Below are positions 1 through 11,975 of a stretch of 64,000 nucleotides of DNA, in pieces. The first letter of the stretch is position 1, and every line of letters starts with the position of its first letter. This DNA is from Streptomyces sp. NBC_00510 (GTDB lineage Bacteria; Actinomycetota; Actinomycetes; Streptomycetales; Streptomycetaceae): NCBI GenBank assembly GCA_036013505.1, contig CP107851.1, positions 9,348,001-9,412,000 on the forward strand, written 5' to 3'. The translations under genes were made by a program, and so were the position numbers. The notes under the pieces are model-generated. The model searched no databases. It saw nothing but the letters and a program-made list of their open reading frames with translations, and was not told where the DNA came from.

Positions 1-115
1 GACGGCGAGCGGCGTCAACCGCATTTGCCGGAGGCCGGAGGGCCTGCGACGCGTCGCGCGGCGCGGTGGGGGAGCGCAGCGGTTAGCGTGGGCCGGGATC
101 CGGAGGAGAGCCCTG

Positions 116-994
116 GTGCAGACCACCCTTGCCGTGTTGTTCGCGCTGCTCGCGGCCGTCAGCAACGCCCTGGCCACCGTGCTCCAGCGCTACGCGGCCC
201 GCACGGTCCCGCTCTCGGTGGGGCTGCGTCCGGCCCTCATGGGCGAACTGCTGCGCAAGCCCGTGTGGCTCGCCGGATTCGGCGCGGTGATCGCGGCGGC
301 CGCGTTCCAGGCCCTGGCCCTGCTCAACGGCGCGCTCTCGCTCGTCCAGCCGCTGTTCGTCCTGGAGTTGCCCTTCGCCCTGTTCATCGGCGGCCTGGTG
401 CTGCGCCGCCGGCTCCCGCCGCGTGGCTGGGCCGCCGTCGCCGCCATGGTGGTGGGGCTGGGCGTGGGGCTGTGGGCCGCGTCACCGAGCGGCGGGGTCG
501 ACCGGCCGCGCACCGGCCTGTGGGCGATGGCGGTGCCGAGTTGTGCCGCCGCCGTCCTGGTGCTCGTCGGCACCGCCGTCCGGCGTCCCGAGGGCCGCGT
601 GCGCGCCGCCTGCTTCGGCCTGTCGGCCGCCATCTGCTACGCGCTGACCGCCGGGCTCCTGAAGGACGCCACGCAGGTGTGGGCCACCGACGGGGCGGCC
701 GCCTTCTTCACCGTGTGGCAGACGTACGGGTTCGCGCTGGTCGGGGTCGCGGCCGTCTTCCTCCTGGAGAACGCCATGCAGTCCGGGCCCCTGGTGGCCT
801 CCCAGCCCGCGCTGACGCTGGGGGACGCGACCGTGAGCCTCGCGCTGGGCGTGACGGTGTTCGAGGAGCAGCTGCGGGGAGGCTGGTGGCTCCTGCCCAT
901 GCTGCTGGGCGCGCTGCTCGTGGTGGCGGGCGCGTTCGTCCTGGTCCGGGTCCCGCTCGTCCGCACGTTGGTGGGGCCGGACGCACCCCGCTGA
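116..994 (+). CDS. DMT (EamA-like) family membrane transporter
   Basis: The 292-residue product is almost entirely hydrophobic, with about nine or ten predicted membrane segments in the two-half arrangement usual for EamA/DMT permeases. It probably exports or imports a small metabolite across the cytoplasmic membrane, but no substrate can be read from the sequence. The GTG start is preceded by GGAGGAG at about eight bases. The gene converges on the pyruvate-oxidase-like gene 42 bases downstream, so the two are not co-transcribed. The family call rests on hydropathy and length, not on a catalytic motif, and a related 10-TM permease family is possible. Confidence 0.75.
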   Translation: MQTTLAVLFALLAAVSNALATVLQRYAARTVPLSVGLRPALMGELLRKPVWLAGFGAVIAAAAFQALALLNGALSLVQPLFVLELPFALFIGGLVLRRRLPPRGWAAVAAMVVGLGVGLWAASPSGGVDRPRTGLWAMAVPSCAAAVLVLVGTAVRRPEGRVRAACFGLSAAICYALTAGLLKDATQVWATDGAAAFFTVWQTYGFALVGVAAVFLLENAMQSGPLVASQPALTLGDATVSLALGVTVFEEQLRGGWWLLPMLLGALLVVAGAFVLVRVPLVRTLVGPDAPR

Positions 995-1014
995 GCGGCA
1001 CCCGGCGGGCGTCC

Positions 1015-1028
1015 GCGGGGGCCCCCGC
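1015..1028. terminator. Possible short bidirectional hairpin between convergent genes
   Basis: A perfect 14-base GC palindrome, GCGGGGG/CCCCCGC, lies in the 42-base gap between the convergent permease and ThDP-enzyme genes. It has no spare loop bases, so the folded stem would be short. It could help terminate transcription, but chance is not excluded in DNA this rich in GC. Confidence 0.3.
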
Positions 1029-1035
1029 CTCGCGT

Positions 1036-2844
1036 TCAGTCGAAGCCGAGATCCCGCAGATTGGTCTTCGCCAGCTCCACGATCTCGTCCGCCCGCCCGG
1101 ACAGGATCGTGCGGGTCGCGAAGAGGGTGAACCCCTTGAGCTGGCCATAGGTGATCTTCGGGGGCAGCGACAGCTCGTGGCGCGCGGTACGGGCGTCGAC
1201 CAGGGCGGGGCCGTCGTGGTCGAGCGCGGCCGAGAGCGCCTCGGCGAGCTGACCCGGCTGTTCGGCCCGGGCACCGAACAGCCCCGCCGCCCGGGCGACT
1301 TCGGCGTAGTCCGCCTCGCCCAGGTCGGTGCCGAAGTTGACGATGCCCGCGGCCTTCATCTCCAGCTCCACGAAGGAGAGCGCGGTGTTGTTGAAGACCA
1401 CGATCTTGACGGGCAGGTCCAGTTGACGGAGTGTGAGCAGCTCCCCGAGGAGCATGCTCAGGCCGCCGTCCCCGCACAGGGCCACGACCTGGCGTCCCGG
1501 ATGGGACGCCTGGACGCCGATGGCGTGCGGCAGGGCGTTGGCCATCGTGCCGTGGTTGAACGAGCCGATGAGCCGCCGGTGGCCGTTCATCGTCAGGTAG
1601 CGGGCCGCCCACACCGTGGGGGTGCCGACGTCGGCGGTGAAGACGGCGTCCGGGGTGGTGAGCTTGTCGACGGTGGCGGCGACGTGCTGGGGGTGCATGG
1701 GGGAGTCCGAAGGACCGGCCGCCGCGAGGTGGTCCAGCCGGCCGCGCACCTTCCGGTAGTGGCCGGTCATCCGGTCGGCGAAGGACCGGTCGGCCCGGGG
1801 ACGGAGCAGCGGGAGCAGCGCGGCGGCGGTGTCCTTGACGGTGCCGACCAGCGGGACGTCGACGTCGGTGCGCCGCCCGATGTGCTCGCCGCGCACGTCG
1901 ACCTGGACGACCGGCACGTCGGGGCCCGGGTAGAACTGGCGGTACGGGAAGTCGGTGCCGAGCATCAGCAGCGCGTCGCAGTGCTCCATCGCCCGGTAGC
2001 CGGAGCTGTAGCCGATCAGGCCGGTCAGCCCCACGTCGTACGGGTTGTCGTGCTCCAGGAACTCCTTGCCGCGCAGCGCGTGCACCATCGGCGCCTTCAG
2101 GGCGTCGGCCAGGGCCACCGCCTCGTCGTGCGCGTCGTGGCAGCCCGCGCCGCCGAGGATGGTGACCCTTTCCGCCCTGTTGAGGACCTCCGCGGCGCGG
2201 GCCAGGGCGGCGTCGTCCGGTCGTACGTGCGAGGAGGTCCCGACCACGGGCCGGGGCGGGACGGGCAGGTCGATGCCGGCCAGGAACAGCTCGCCCGGGA
2301 TCACCAGCACCGCGACGCCCCTGCGCTCCAGCGCCGAGCGCATCGCGATGCGCAGCAACCGCGGGACCTGCTCCGGCAGGCTCGCCATCTCGCGGTAGAC
2401 GCTGCACTCGCGGAACAGCTCCTGCGGATGCGTCTCCTGGAAGTACTCGCCGCCGATCTCGGCCCGCGGGATGTGCGCGGCGATCGCCAGCACCGGCACA
2501 CGGCTGCGCTGGGCGTCGAACAGCCCGTTGATGAGGTGCAGGTTCCCCGGTCCGCAACTGCCCGCCGCCACCGCGAGCCGCCCGGTGACCGCGGCCTCGC
2601 CCGCCGCGGCGAAGGCGGCGGTCTCCTCGTGCCGCACGTGGGCCCACGCGACGGTCCCGTTGCGGCGCAGGGCGTCGGTGAAGCCGTTCAGCGAGTCCCC
2701 CGGCAGGCCGTACACCCGCCGTACACCGGAGGACGCGAGAGCCGCGACCATGACATCTGCGACGGTGGTACCCAAGAGGACTCCCTGGCGGCTCGTCGGG
2801 GGAACATCTGCGGTGCCCGCGGCACCCCGGACATTTTGTGACAT
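1036..2844 (-). CDS. poxB: Thiamine-diphosphate enzyme, pyruvate oxidase/pyruvate dehydrogenase (quinone) type
   Basis: This is a three-domain ThDP enzyme of the PoxB/acetolactate synthase superfamily. The N-terminal domain has the cofactor-activating glutamate in RHEETAAF (about residue 73), after VYGLPGDSLNGF. The C-terminal domain has the Mg/ThDP signature CGDGG (about residue 455) closing with FNN. The family decarboxylates pyruvate and passes electrons to a membrane quinone or to oxygen, giving acetate and CO2. The length of 602 residues is slightly long. An in-frame TTG at 2775 (residue 24), preceded by GGGAG, would give 579 residues and begin just before the conserved N-terminus, so it is a good alternative start. 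The gene stands alone on the minus strand. Some relatives are acetolactate synthase-like, so the exact reaction is inferred. Confidence 0.85.
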   Translation of the reverse strand: MSQNVRGAAGTADVPPTSRQGVLLGTTVADVMVAALASSGVRRVYGLPGDSLNGFTDALRRNGTVAWAHVRHEETAAFAAAGEAAVTGRLAVAAGSCGPGNLHLINGLFDAQRSRVPVLAIAAHIPRAEIGGEYFQETHPQELFRECSVYREMASLPEQVPRLLRIAMRSALERRGVAVLVIPGELFLAGIDLPVPPRPVVGTSSHVRPDDAALARAAEVLNRAERVTILGGAGCHDAHDEAVALADALKAPMVHALRGKEFLEHDNPYDVGLTGLIGYSSGYRAMEHCDALLMLGTDFPYRQFYPGPDVPVVQVDVRGEHIGRRTDVDVPLVGTVKDTAAALLPLLRPRADRSFADRMTGHYRKVRGRLDHLAAAGPSDSPMHPQHVAATVDKLTTPDAVFTADVGTPTVWAARYLTMNGHRRLIGSFNHGTMANALPHAIGVQASHPGRQVVALCGDGGLSMLLGELLTLRQLDLPVKIVVFNNTALSFVELEMKAAGIVNFGTDLGEADYAEVARAAGLFGARAEQPGQLAEALSAALDHDGPALVDARTARHELSLPPKITYGQLKGFTLFATRTILSGRADEIVELAKTNLRDLGFD

Positions 2845-3039
2845 CCCGTCCGGTCCGCGGGAAGCGACACGGCGCTCGGAGGATCGGCAGGTTCTCGCCG
2901 GGACGCGGCGCGGGAGGCGCCGGAGCGCGGGGCCGGAGCCGATGCCACGACGTGTCGAGGCGGGGTGACGGCGCAGGCGACGGCGGCTGCCGCGGCCTTC
3001 CGAAGGCCATGGGGCCCCGGGTCGTCGGCCGAAGCCCTG

Positions 3040-4035
3040 TCAGATCCACCCGCGGCGGGTGGCCTCCATGGCGATCTGGAAACGCGTCTGGGCGCCGAAG
3101 CGCTGCATGAGCCGGGTGACGTGGCGCTGGACGGTCCGTTCGCTCCAGCCCAGGGCGCGGCCGGCCGATTTGTCGGTGGCGCCCGCGGCGAGCAGCGTCA
3201 GCAGTTTCGCCTCCTCGGCGGACAGCCCGTCCGGCGCCGGCTCCAGCCTTCCCGGGGAGGCGCCGTTCGCCGGGAGGCGTACCTGCACCGCGCGCTCCCA
3301 CACCGCCTCGAAGAGGGCGATCAGCGCGTCGAGCAGGGGAGAGGGGTGGATCAGGTAGGACGCCGTCACCGCGTCGTCGCCGGGGCGCAGCAGGGGGATG
3401 ATGGCCAGCCGGTCGTCGGAGATGGCCAGCTTCATCGGCAGGCCGGCCGCGACCCGGGCCTGCTCGCCGTGCCGGACGCCGACGGTGACGTCCGCGAGCC
3501 AGCCGGGCAGGGCGAGCACGGTGCTGTCGTAGATGACGCGGTAGGCGACGCCGCGCTTGAGCAGTTCGAGCTCGATCGGGTTGGGCTCGGTGTGCTCCTC
3601 GACCGAGGCGTACGGTGGCCGGTCGAAGCCCCGGACCTGCGTGCGCGTGCTCTGCTGGAGTTGTGCCCAGCGGCGGTTGACGTCGTCCCGCCCCGAGACG
3701 ACCTCGACGAGCTCCCCGGGGTTCACGAAGCGCGTGCCCGCGCGGTACAGGTCCATCAGGCCGGAGACATGGGAGCGCACGTCGTTCAACGCCCGTTCCC
3801 TGTCGCGCAGTACGGCTTCCAGGGCGCTGTCCGGTGAGACCGCGGCGTAGGTGACGGGGCGTCCGGTGGAGCGCACGGCGAGACCGAGGGAGACCAGCGA
3901 CCGCACGCTGCGCCGCGTCGTGGGAGCGGGCAGCCGGCAGTCGTGGGCCAGGTCGGCGACCGTGGCGTGCACCCGGCGCACGAGGGACTCGTACACCGAT
4001 TCGTCCTGCCGGCTCAGGCCGATGGATTCGAGCAT
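3040..4035 (-). CDS. Transcriptional regulator with TrmB-like N-terminus and LuxR-type C-terminal HTH
   Basis: The 331-residue protein starts with a winged-helix-like segment (about residues 1-60, VYESLVRR...TRRSVRSLVSLGL) like the TrmB or HTH regulators of actinomycetes. A middle region resembles a phospholipase-D-like sensor domain. It ends with a LuxR-type HTH at about residues 270-331 (LSAEEAKLLTLLAAG, TDKSAGRALGWSERTVQRHV). Proteins of this layout are common orphan regulators in Streptomyces and act as cytoplasmic DNA-binding proteins. It is divergent from the secreted subtilase gene, with 169 bases between start codons, so it may control that protease; this is inference from position only. 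No ligand can be named. Confidence 0.8.
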   Translation of the reverse strand: MLESIGLSRQDESVYESLVRRVHATVADLAHDCRLPAPTTRRSVRSLVSLGLAVRSTGRPVTYAAVSPDSALEAVLRDRERALNDVRSHVSGLMDLYRAGTRFVNPGELVEVVSGRDDVNRRWAQLQQSTRTQVRGFDRPPYASVEEHTEPNPIELELLKRGVAYRVIYDSTVLALPGWLADVTVGVRHGEQARVAAGLPMKLAISDDRLAIIPLLRPGDDAVTASYLIHPSPLLDALIALFEAVWERAVQVRLPANGASPGRLEPAPDGLSAEEAKLLTLLAAGATDKSAGRALGWSERTVQRHVTRLMQRFGAQTRFQIAMEATRRGWI

Positions 4036-4204
4036 GGTCCGCGGTCCGCCTTCGCGCTCTCTTCATGTGTCGTACTCCCGTCACCTGACGGGAAGTCGCC
4101 CCGCGATCATCTTGTCAGCCCGGTGAACCGGATGTCAGCGTTCCCCGCGGTACGTCGACATTCGGGTTCGAGGACGTGGACACACGTCGCACGAAGGAGC
4201 GCTC

Positions 4205-7654
<3,450 letters not shown>

Positions 7655-7674
7655 TTCCTGCGAGCGGCTGACAC

Positions 7675-7713
7675 GGCGGTCCCGCGCCCGGGCTCCCCGG
7701 GCGTGGGACCGCC
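7675..7713. terminator. Strong bidirectional terminator hairpin
   Basis: Arms at 7675-7692 and 7696-7713 form an 18-base-pair stem with a single G-T wobble and a three-base loop. It lies between the convergent subtilase and SpoIIE phosphatase/ATPase genes and can serve both strands. There is no U-tract, as is usual in Streptomyces. Confidence 0.85.
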
Positions 7714-7775
7714 ACGTTCGTCGTTCCTCATTCCACGTTCCGGCGGCCGTTCCGTGCCGCGACGGCGATGACGGC

Positions 7776-9323
7776 TCAGCAGGGCTGTTTGGCCCAGATG
7801 GTCTTGCCCTCCTGGGTGTGGCGGCAGCCCCAGCGCTGGGTGAGCTGGGCGACGATGAACAGTCCGCGGCCGCTCTCGTCGAGGGTGCGGGCCCGCCGCA
7901 GGTGCGGCGTGGTGCTGCTGCTGTCGGAGACTTCGCAGGTCAGGCCGTCGTCGTGGCGGATGAGACGGAGCCGGACCGGCGGAAGGGCGTGGCGGATGGC
8001 GTTGGTGACGAGTTCGCTGACGATGAGTTCCGTCGTCGGTGTGGCGTCCGGGAGCCCCCAGGCGGCCAGCTTCCCCGCCACGTGCTTGCGCGCGTGGGAG
8101 ACGGCGGCGGGGTCGGCCGTCAGGTCCCAGGTGGCGACGGCGCAGCTGTCGAAGGTGCGGGTACGGGCGGCGAGGACGGCGGTGCGGGGCCGGTCGGCCT
8201 CGGGCAGCGCGCGCAGGACGGAGCGGCACACGGCGTCGAGGGTGGGGCCTTCCTGCCGGACGCTGGTGAGGGTGCGCAGCAGTTCCTCGGTGGCCGGCCC
8301 GCCGAGGCGGGTGTCGGTGTGCACCAGCAGGAGACTGCCCGCCGGCAGGTCCAGCTCGGTGGCCTCGGAGGACGGCCGCGCCTTCCCCAGCGGCCGGGAC
8401 GGCGGGAGCGCGACCGTCGTGACCGCGCCGTCGGGAGTGAGGACGACCGGCGCGGGGTGTCCGGCGCCGGCGAGCGAACACCGGCCGGACACGGGGTCGT
8501 AGACCGCGTACAGGCAGGCGGCACTGACGCCCGTGCCCGCGGGGCGCAGCCGGCCGAGCACGTCGTCGAGATGGGTGAGCAACTCGTCCGGCTGGAGGTC
8601 GATGTCGGCCAGCGTGCGCACCGCCGCCCGCAGTTCGGCGGCCGCCTCGCCCGCCGCCGACCCGTCCTCGGCGGAGACCGAGCCGGCCACGAGGGCGACC
8701 CGGGCGCCGGGCAGCGGGATGGCGTCGAGCCAGTGGGCACTCGGCCCGGAATGGTCGCAGGCGGGCAGGCAGCGGCCGACGACCTCCACCGCCGCCGACC
8801 GCGGCAGGGACGTGACCGGAAGGCCGTCGGGGGGCGCCGGGGCGGTCTCGCCCCCGTTGTGCGAGGGTTCCGCCGACGCCGTGACGGCGGGTTCCGCGGG
8901 GAAGCACGACCCCGCGGCCGCGCACTGCCGGCCCTGCAGCCACAGGCGGACCCGGCACAGGACGAGGCTGAGGGCGAAGGACAGCGCGGCCGCCAGGATG
9001 ACCACGGTCCGGCCGCCCACCGACACTCCGTGGATCGCGAAGCCGTAGATCACCACGCTGGCGGCGAGCGTGGCGGCGCCGATGACGAAGGTGCGCCTGA
9101 CGGGCAGCAGGGAGGCTGCCACGAGGGGCACGAACGCCGAGTACTCCGACCATCGGACGAGGCCGCCCGAGGACGCCTCCAGCTGGACCGCGCAGATGGC
9201 CCCGAGGTAGCCGAGGAGCAGCAGGGGGCCGATGCCCCACGGGAACCGGAGCGCGGTCATGCTCGCCAGCACCCTGCCGTGACCGGTGTGTCCGTTCGCC
9301 CGCACCGTCCGCCCGCCGTTCAC
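7776..9323 (-). CDS. Membrane SpoIIE-type phosphatase fused to an RsbW-like histidine kinase-type ATPase
   Basis: The protein is about 515 residues. It has four or five hydrophobic segments in its first 140 residues (from GIGPLLLLGYLGAICAV). A SpoIIE/PP2C phosphatase domain follows (about 195-375), then a C-terminal HATPase domain with the ELVTNAIRHA N-box (about 455) and a GRGLFIV G-box. Fusions of this kind can both phosphorylate and dephosphorylate anti-sigma antagonist (STAS) proteins. The GTG at 9323 overlaps the stop of the upstream phosphatase gene as GTGA and has GGAGG seven bases before it. That decides the start and implies translational coupling. The phosphatase domain looks divergent, with several expected acidic residues hard to place, so its activity is uncertain. 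Confidence 0.85.
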   Translation of the reverse strand: MNGGRTVRANGHTGHGRVLASMTALRFPWGIGPLLLLGYLGAICAVQLEASSGGLVRWSEYSAFVPLVAASLLPVRRTFVIGAATLAASVVIYGFAIHGVSVGGRTVVILAAALSFALSLVLCRVRLWLQGRQCAAAGSCFPAEPAVTASAEPSHNGGETAPAPPDGLPVTSLPRSAAVEVVGRCLPACDHSGPSAHWLDAIPLPGARVALVAGSVSAEDGSAAGEAAAELRAAVRTLADIDLQPDELLTHLDDVLGRLRPAGTGVSAACLYAVYDPVSGRCSLAGAGHPAPVVLTPDGAVTTVALPPSRPLGKARPSSEATELDLPAGSLLLVHTDTRLGGPATEELLRTLTSVRQEGPTLDAVCRSVLRALPEADRPRTAVLAARTRTFDSCAVATWDLTADPAAVSHARKHVAGKLAAWGLPDATPTTELIVSELVTNAIRHALPPVRLRLIRHDDGLTCEVSDSSSTTPHLRRARTLDESGRGLFIVAQLTQRWGCRHTQEGKTIWAKQPC

Positions 9324-10582
9324 GGGGCGGCCTCCGCCGGATGGGGCGACCGGGGCGCGGGCGGAGCCTGACCGGCGCCCGGCACGCACGGGCGCTGCAC
9401 CGCCACCATCGCGAGGTCGTCGTCGAGGTGCCGCCCGGTGTGGGCGTCCAGCTCCTCGCCGACGTTCCGCAGCAGTTCGTCCGGCGCCTCCCAGCTCCAG
9501 GTGCCGGCCCGTTCGTGGAGCGGGTAGAAGCCGCCCGAGGCGTCCCGGGCCTCGATGGCACCGTCGGTGTACAGCAGGAGGGTGTCACCGGCTCCGAACG
9601 CGAAGGTGTCGAGGCGGTAGTCGTCCGGGGCGTCGCCCGCCAGCCCGAAGGGCGGTGCGGGCCGGTGCGCCTCCAGGGTGGTGACCCGGCCGCAGTGCCG
9701 CACCAGCGGCGGCGGGTGCCCGCAGCTGACGACCCGTACGACGTCTGTGTCGTCGGGCACCTCCACCAGGAGGGCGGTGACGAAGCGCTCACCGGCCTCG
9801 GGGTCGGCCTCGGTGAGCTGGGCCAGATGCCTTTCGACGCTGAGTTCCAGCGAGGCCGCCAGCCCGGGCAGGGTGGCGTGGTGGTGGGCGGCCTCGCGGA
9901 ACGCGCAGAGGAGGACGGACGCGTCCTCCACGGCCGGCAGCCCCTTGCCGCGGACGTCGCCGATCAGGAACCTCGTCGTCCCTCCGGTGCGGGCGGCGCC
10001 GAACAGGTCCCCGCCCACCAGGGCGTGCGCGGCGGCCGCACGGTAGACGGAGGCGACCCGCAGCGGGCCCATGCGTGGCGGGATCGGCCGCAGCAGCACC
10101 CGCTGGGCCGCCTCGGACACCGCCCGCACCTCGTTGAGTTCCCTCAGGTCGCGGTCGTGCAGCGTGCGCGCGGCGATGACGAACCCGGAGACCGCCAGCA
10201 GCGCACCGATGTGGATGGGCAGGACCGACGAGTGCAGCAGCCCGTCGTGGCGGTCGACGACCAGCATCGCGGCGCTGGCGACGAGGGCCACGAACGCGGT
10301 GAACCGGGCGCGTGCGAACGCGGCCGTGGAGGTGGGGGCGGCCACCAGCAGCGGGGACAGGTGGATGGCCACGGGGGCGAGGGACCCGGCCAGGGTGATC
10401 GCCGCGATCAGTCCGGCCGGCAGGGACACCTGGGTGTGGATGCCCGGCTTCGGGACGCGCTCGCCGGCCCGGCCGGTGCGCCCGAGGTGCCTCCCCCGTC
10501 CGCCGGCGAGGCGCGCTCCGGATGGGCGGATGCGGGGCCCTGCCTGCGCTGTTGTCGGGACGGGGGAAGAGAAGAGATTCAT
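9320..10582 (-). CDS. Membrane-anchored SpoIIE/PP2C-family serine phosphatase
   Basis: The product is about 420 residues. An N-terminal region with about four hydrophobic helices (from LPAGLIAAITLAGSLAPVAIHL) is followed by a complete SpoIIE domain: RVLLRPIPPRMGPL, then ALVGGDLFGAART, FLIGDVRGKGLPA, SCGHPPPLV and LLLYTDGAIEARD. These supply the metal-binding aspartates of the PP2M fold. The family dephosphorylates STAS-domain anti-anti-sigma factors in partner-switching pathways. The ATG at 10582 gives the protein a sensible membrane start; a longer upstream frame is arginine/proline-rich and unconvincing. It is the first gene of a two-gene operon, and its stop overlaps the GTG of the phosphatase/ATPase gene. 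Confidence 0.88.
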   Translation of the reverse strand: MNLFSSPVPTTAQAGPRIRPSGARLAGGRGRHLGRTGRAGERVPKPGIHTQVSLPAGLIAAITLAGSLAPVAIHLSPLLVAAPTSTAAFARARFTAFVALVASAAMLVVDRHDGLLHSSVLPIHIGALLAVSGFVIAARTLHDRDLRELNEVRAVSEAAQRVLLRPIPPRMGPLRVASVYRAAAAHALVGGDLFGAARTGGTTRFLIGDVRGKGLPAVEDASVLLCAFREAAHHHATLPGLAASLELSVERHLAQLTEADPEAGERFVTALLVEVPDDTDVVRVVSCGHPPPLVRHCGRVTTLEAHRPAPPFGLAGDAPDDYRLDTFAFGAGDTLLLYTDGAIEARDASGGFYPLHERAGTWSWEAPDELLRNVGEELDAHTGRHLDDDLAMVAVQRPCVPGAGQAPPAPRSPHPAEAAP

Positions 10583-11054
10583 GGGGGGTCCTGCGGGTGG
10601 TTCGTACGCCGTGCGCGGACGGGACGCGTGCAGTGCGCCTGCGCCTTCCGGCACGGTGGGAACGCGTGGCCGCGTCCCTGCGGACGGACGGGACGTCACC
10701 CGGCCCGGTGGGGATCCGGCCGGTCGGCCGGTACGGTCAAGGGCGGCCTGCGGCCTGCGCGGCGGCCTGGGACACGGCCGCCCGGGCGGGGCCGTACGGG
10801 GCGGGCGGTAACACCGGCAGCCGCCGGTCCGTGACGGGGCATCCGGCACCGCCGGGTGCCAGGGGCGCGTGAACGGAGCCGGTACCGGCTGTGTCCGGGC
10901 ACCGGCAGGCGCGCGGACTCGTCTGGATCATGGCTCCACCGTCCTCACTTTGCCGCATCGTGGAAGCCATTGCCGCAATGCGGTATCCACTGTGCGACCC
11001 GCATGGGACATCGTCAAGGCAACCGGGTCGGCGCCGGGACGCGGCGGGTGCGGC
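10583..11054. other. Intergenic region, 472 bases, upstream of the phosphatase operon
   Basis: I see no convincing gene here. The region is the 5' side of the minus-strand phosphatase operon and the 3' side of the IclR gene. It contains a perfect 14-base palindrome AGCCGGTACCGGCT at 10877-10890. It also holds two TTGCCGCA direct repeats (10950 and 10970, 20 bases apart), the second inside the inverted repeat CCGCA-A-TGCGG (10973-10983). These are possible operator sites for the operon, but no bound protein can be named. Confidence 0.5.
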
Positions 11055-11843
11055 CTAGCCGTCGTTGCCCCGCCACATCCGCCCCTCGGCGATGGCCGAC
11101 GCGCAGTCGATCGCCTGGACCGCGAGGTCCTTGGCCCGGGCAGAGGTGAGGCGGTGCGAGGGTCCCCCGAGGCTCACCGCGGCGATCACCCGGCCGTCGC
11201 TGGAGCGGACCGGGACGGCCAGTGAGTTCAGGCCGGGCTCGAGCTCCTCCTCGGAGAACGCCCAGCCCTGCTCCCTGACCTCCTCGAGCTGCCCCCGCAG
11301 GACCGCCGGGTCCACCACGGTCCGCGGGGTACGGGCCGTCAGGCCCTCGTCCAGGACGAGGGCGAGGACCTCCGCGTCGAAGGCCATGAAGACCTTGCCC
11401 GCCGCGCTGGGCTGCAGGGGCATGACCTGGCCGACGTGGCCCCGGTAGACGATCGAGTGCGTCGACTGCGCCCAGATCACGGTGACGCGCCTGCCGCCCT
11501 GCCGGACCTGCAGGCCGCAGCACTCGCCGCACCGGTCCCGCAGGGCCGTCACGAGGGGTCTGGCCGTGGCGATGAGGTCTGAGGCGGCGGTGGCCGCGGC
11601 CGACCAGGCGATCACCCGCAGACCGATGCTGTAAACGGTCCCCTCGCGCTGGAGGAGGTTCTCCCGGACGAGCGTGCGCAGGATGCGCGCGACGGTGGAG
11701 GACGGCAGCCCGGTCCTGCGGACGATCTCCGAGGCCTGGAGGCGGGGGGTGGTCACGGAGAAGCAGTCCAGGATCTCGGCGGACTTCCGGACCACCTGCA
11801 CGGAGCCGTTCGCCGCCCCGTTGCGATCGCGATCAGCGCTCAT
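11055..11843 (-). CDS. IclR-family transcriptional regulator
   Basis: A 262-residue regulator with the IclR layout. The N-terminal winged helix is at about residues 15-75 (VRKSAEILDCFS, LQASEIVRRTGLPSSTVARILRTLV). A C-terminal GAF-like ligand domain follows (ATARPLVTALRDRCGECCGLQV; PLQPSAAGKVFMAF; GLNSLAVPV; VAAVSLGGPSHRLT). IclR proteins are dimeric repressors or activators of catabolic genes that respond to small metabolites. The ATG at 11843 was chosen because the longer frame adds 32 non-conserved residues. The adjacent genes give no obvious target, and control of its own promoter (11844-11975) is the default expectation. Confidence 0.9.
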   Translation of the reverse strand: MSADRDRNGAANGSVQVVRKSAEILDCFSVTTPRLQASEIVRRTGLPSSTVARILRTLVRENLLQREGTVYSIGLRVIAWSAAATAASDLIATARPLVTALRDRCGECCGLQVRQGGRRVTVIWAQSTHSIVYRGHVGQVMPLQPSAAGKVFMAFDAEVLALVLDEGLTARTPRTVVDPAVLRGQLEEVREQGWAFSEEELEPGLNSLAVPVRSSDGRVIAAVSLGGPSHRLTSARAKDLAVQAIDCASAIAEGRMWRGNDG

Positions 11844-11975
11844 GGGCGCATCGCCTTCTCTCGTCCTCGCATGGCGGGAAGCGGTCCCGCATCGTGGCAC
11901 CTCCCTACTGTCGGTGCCGTGCCGCGAGGGGTCAAGCAAGGCGGGCCTTGCCGTGCGGGACCGGGCCGCCGCAGG

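Noticed and set aside
1..115. A partial gene at the left edge
   Set aside because: The short open stretch has no recognisable family pattern and ends just before the permease ribosome site. It cannot be supported as coding.
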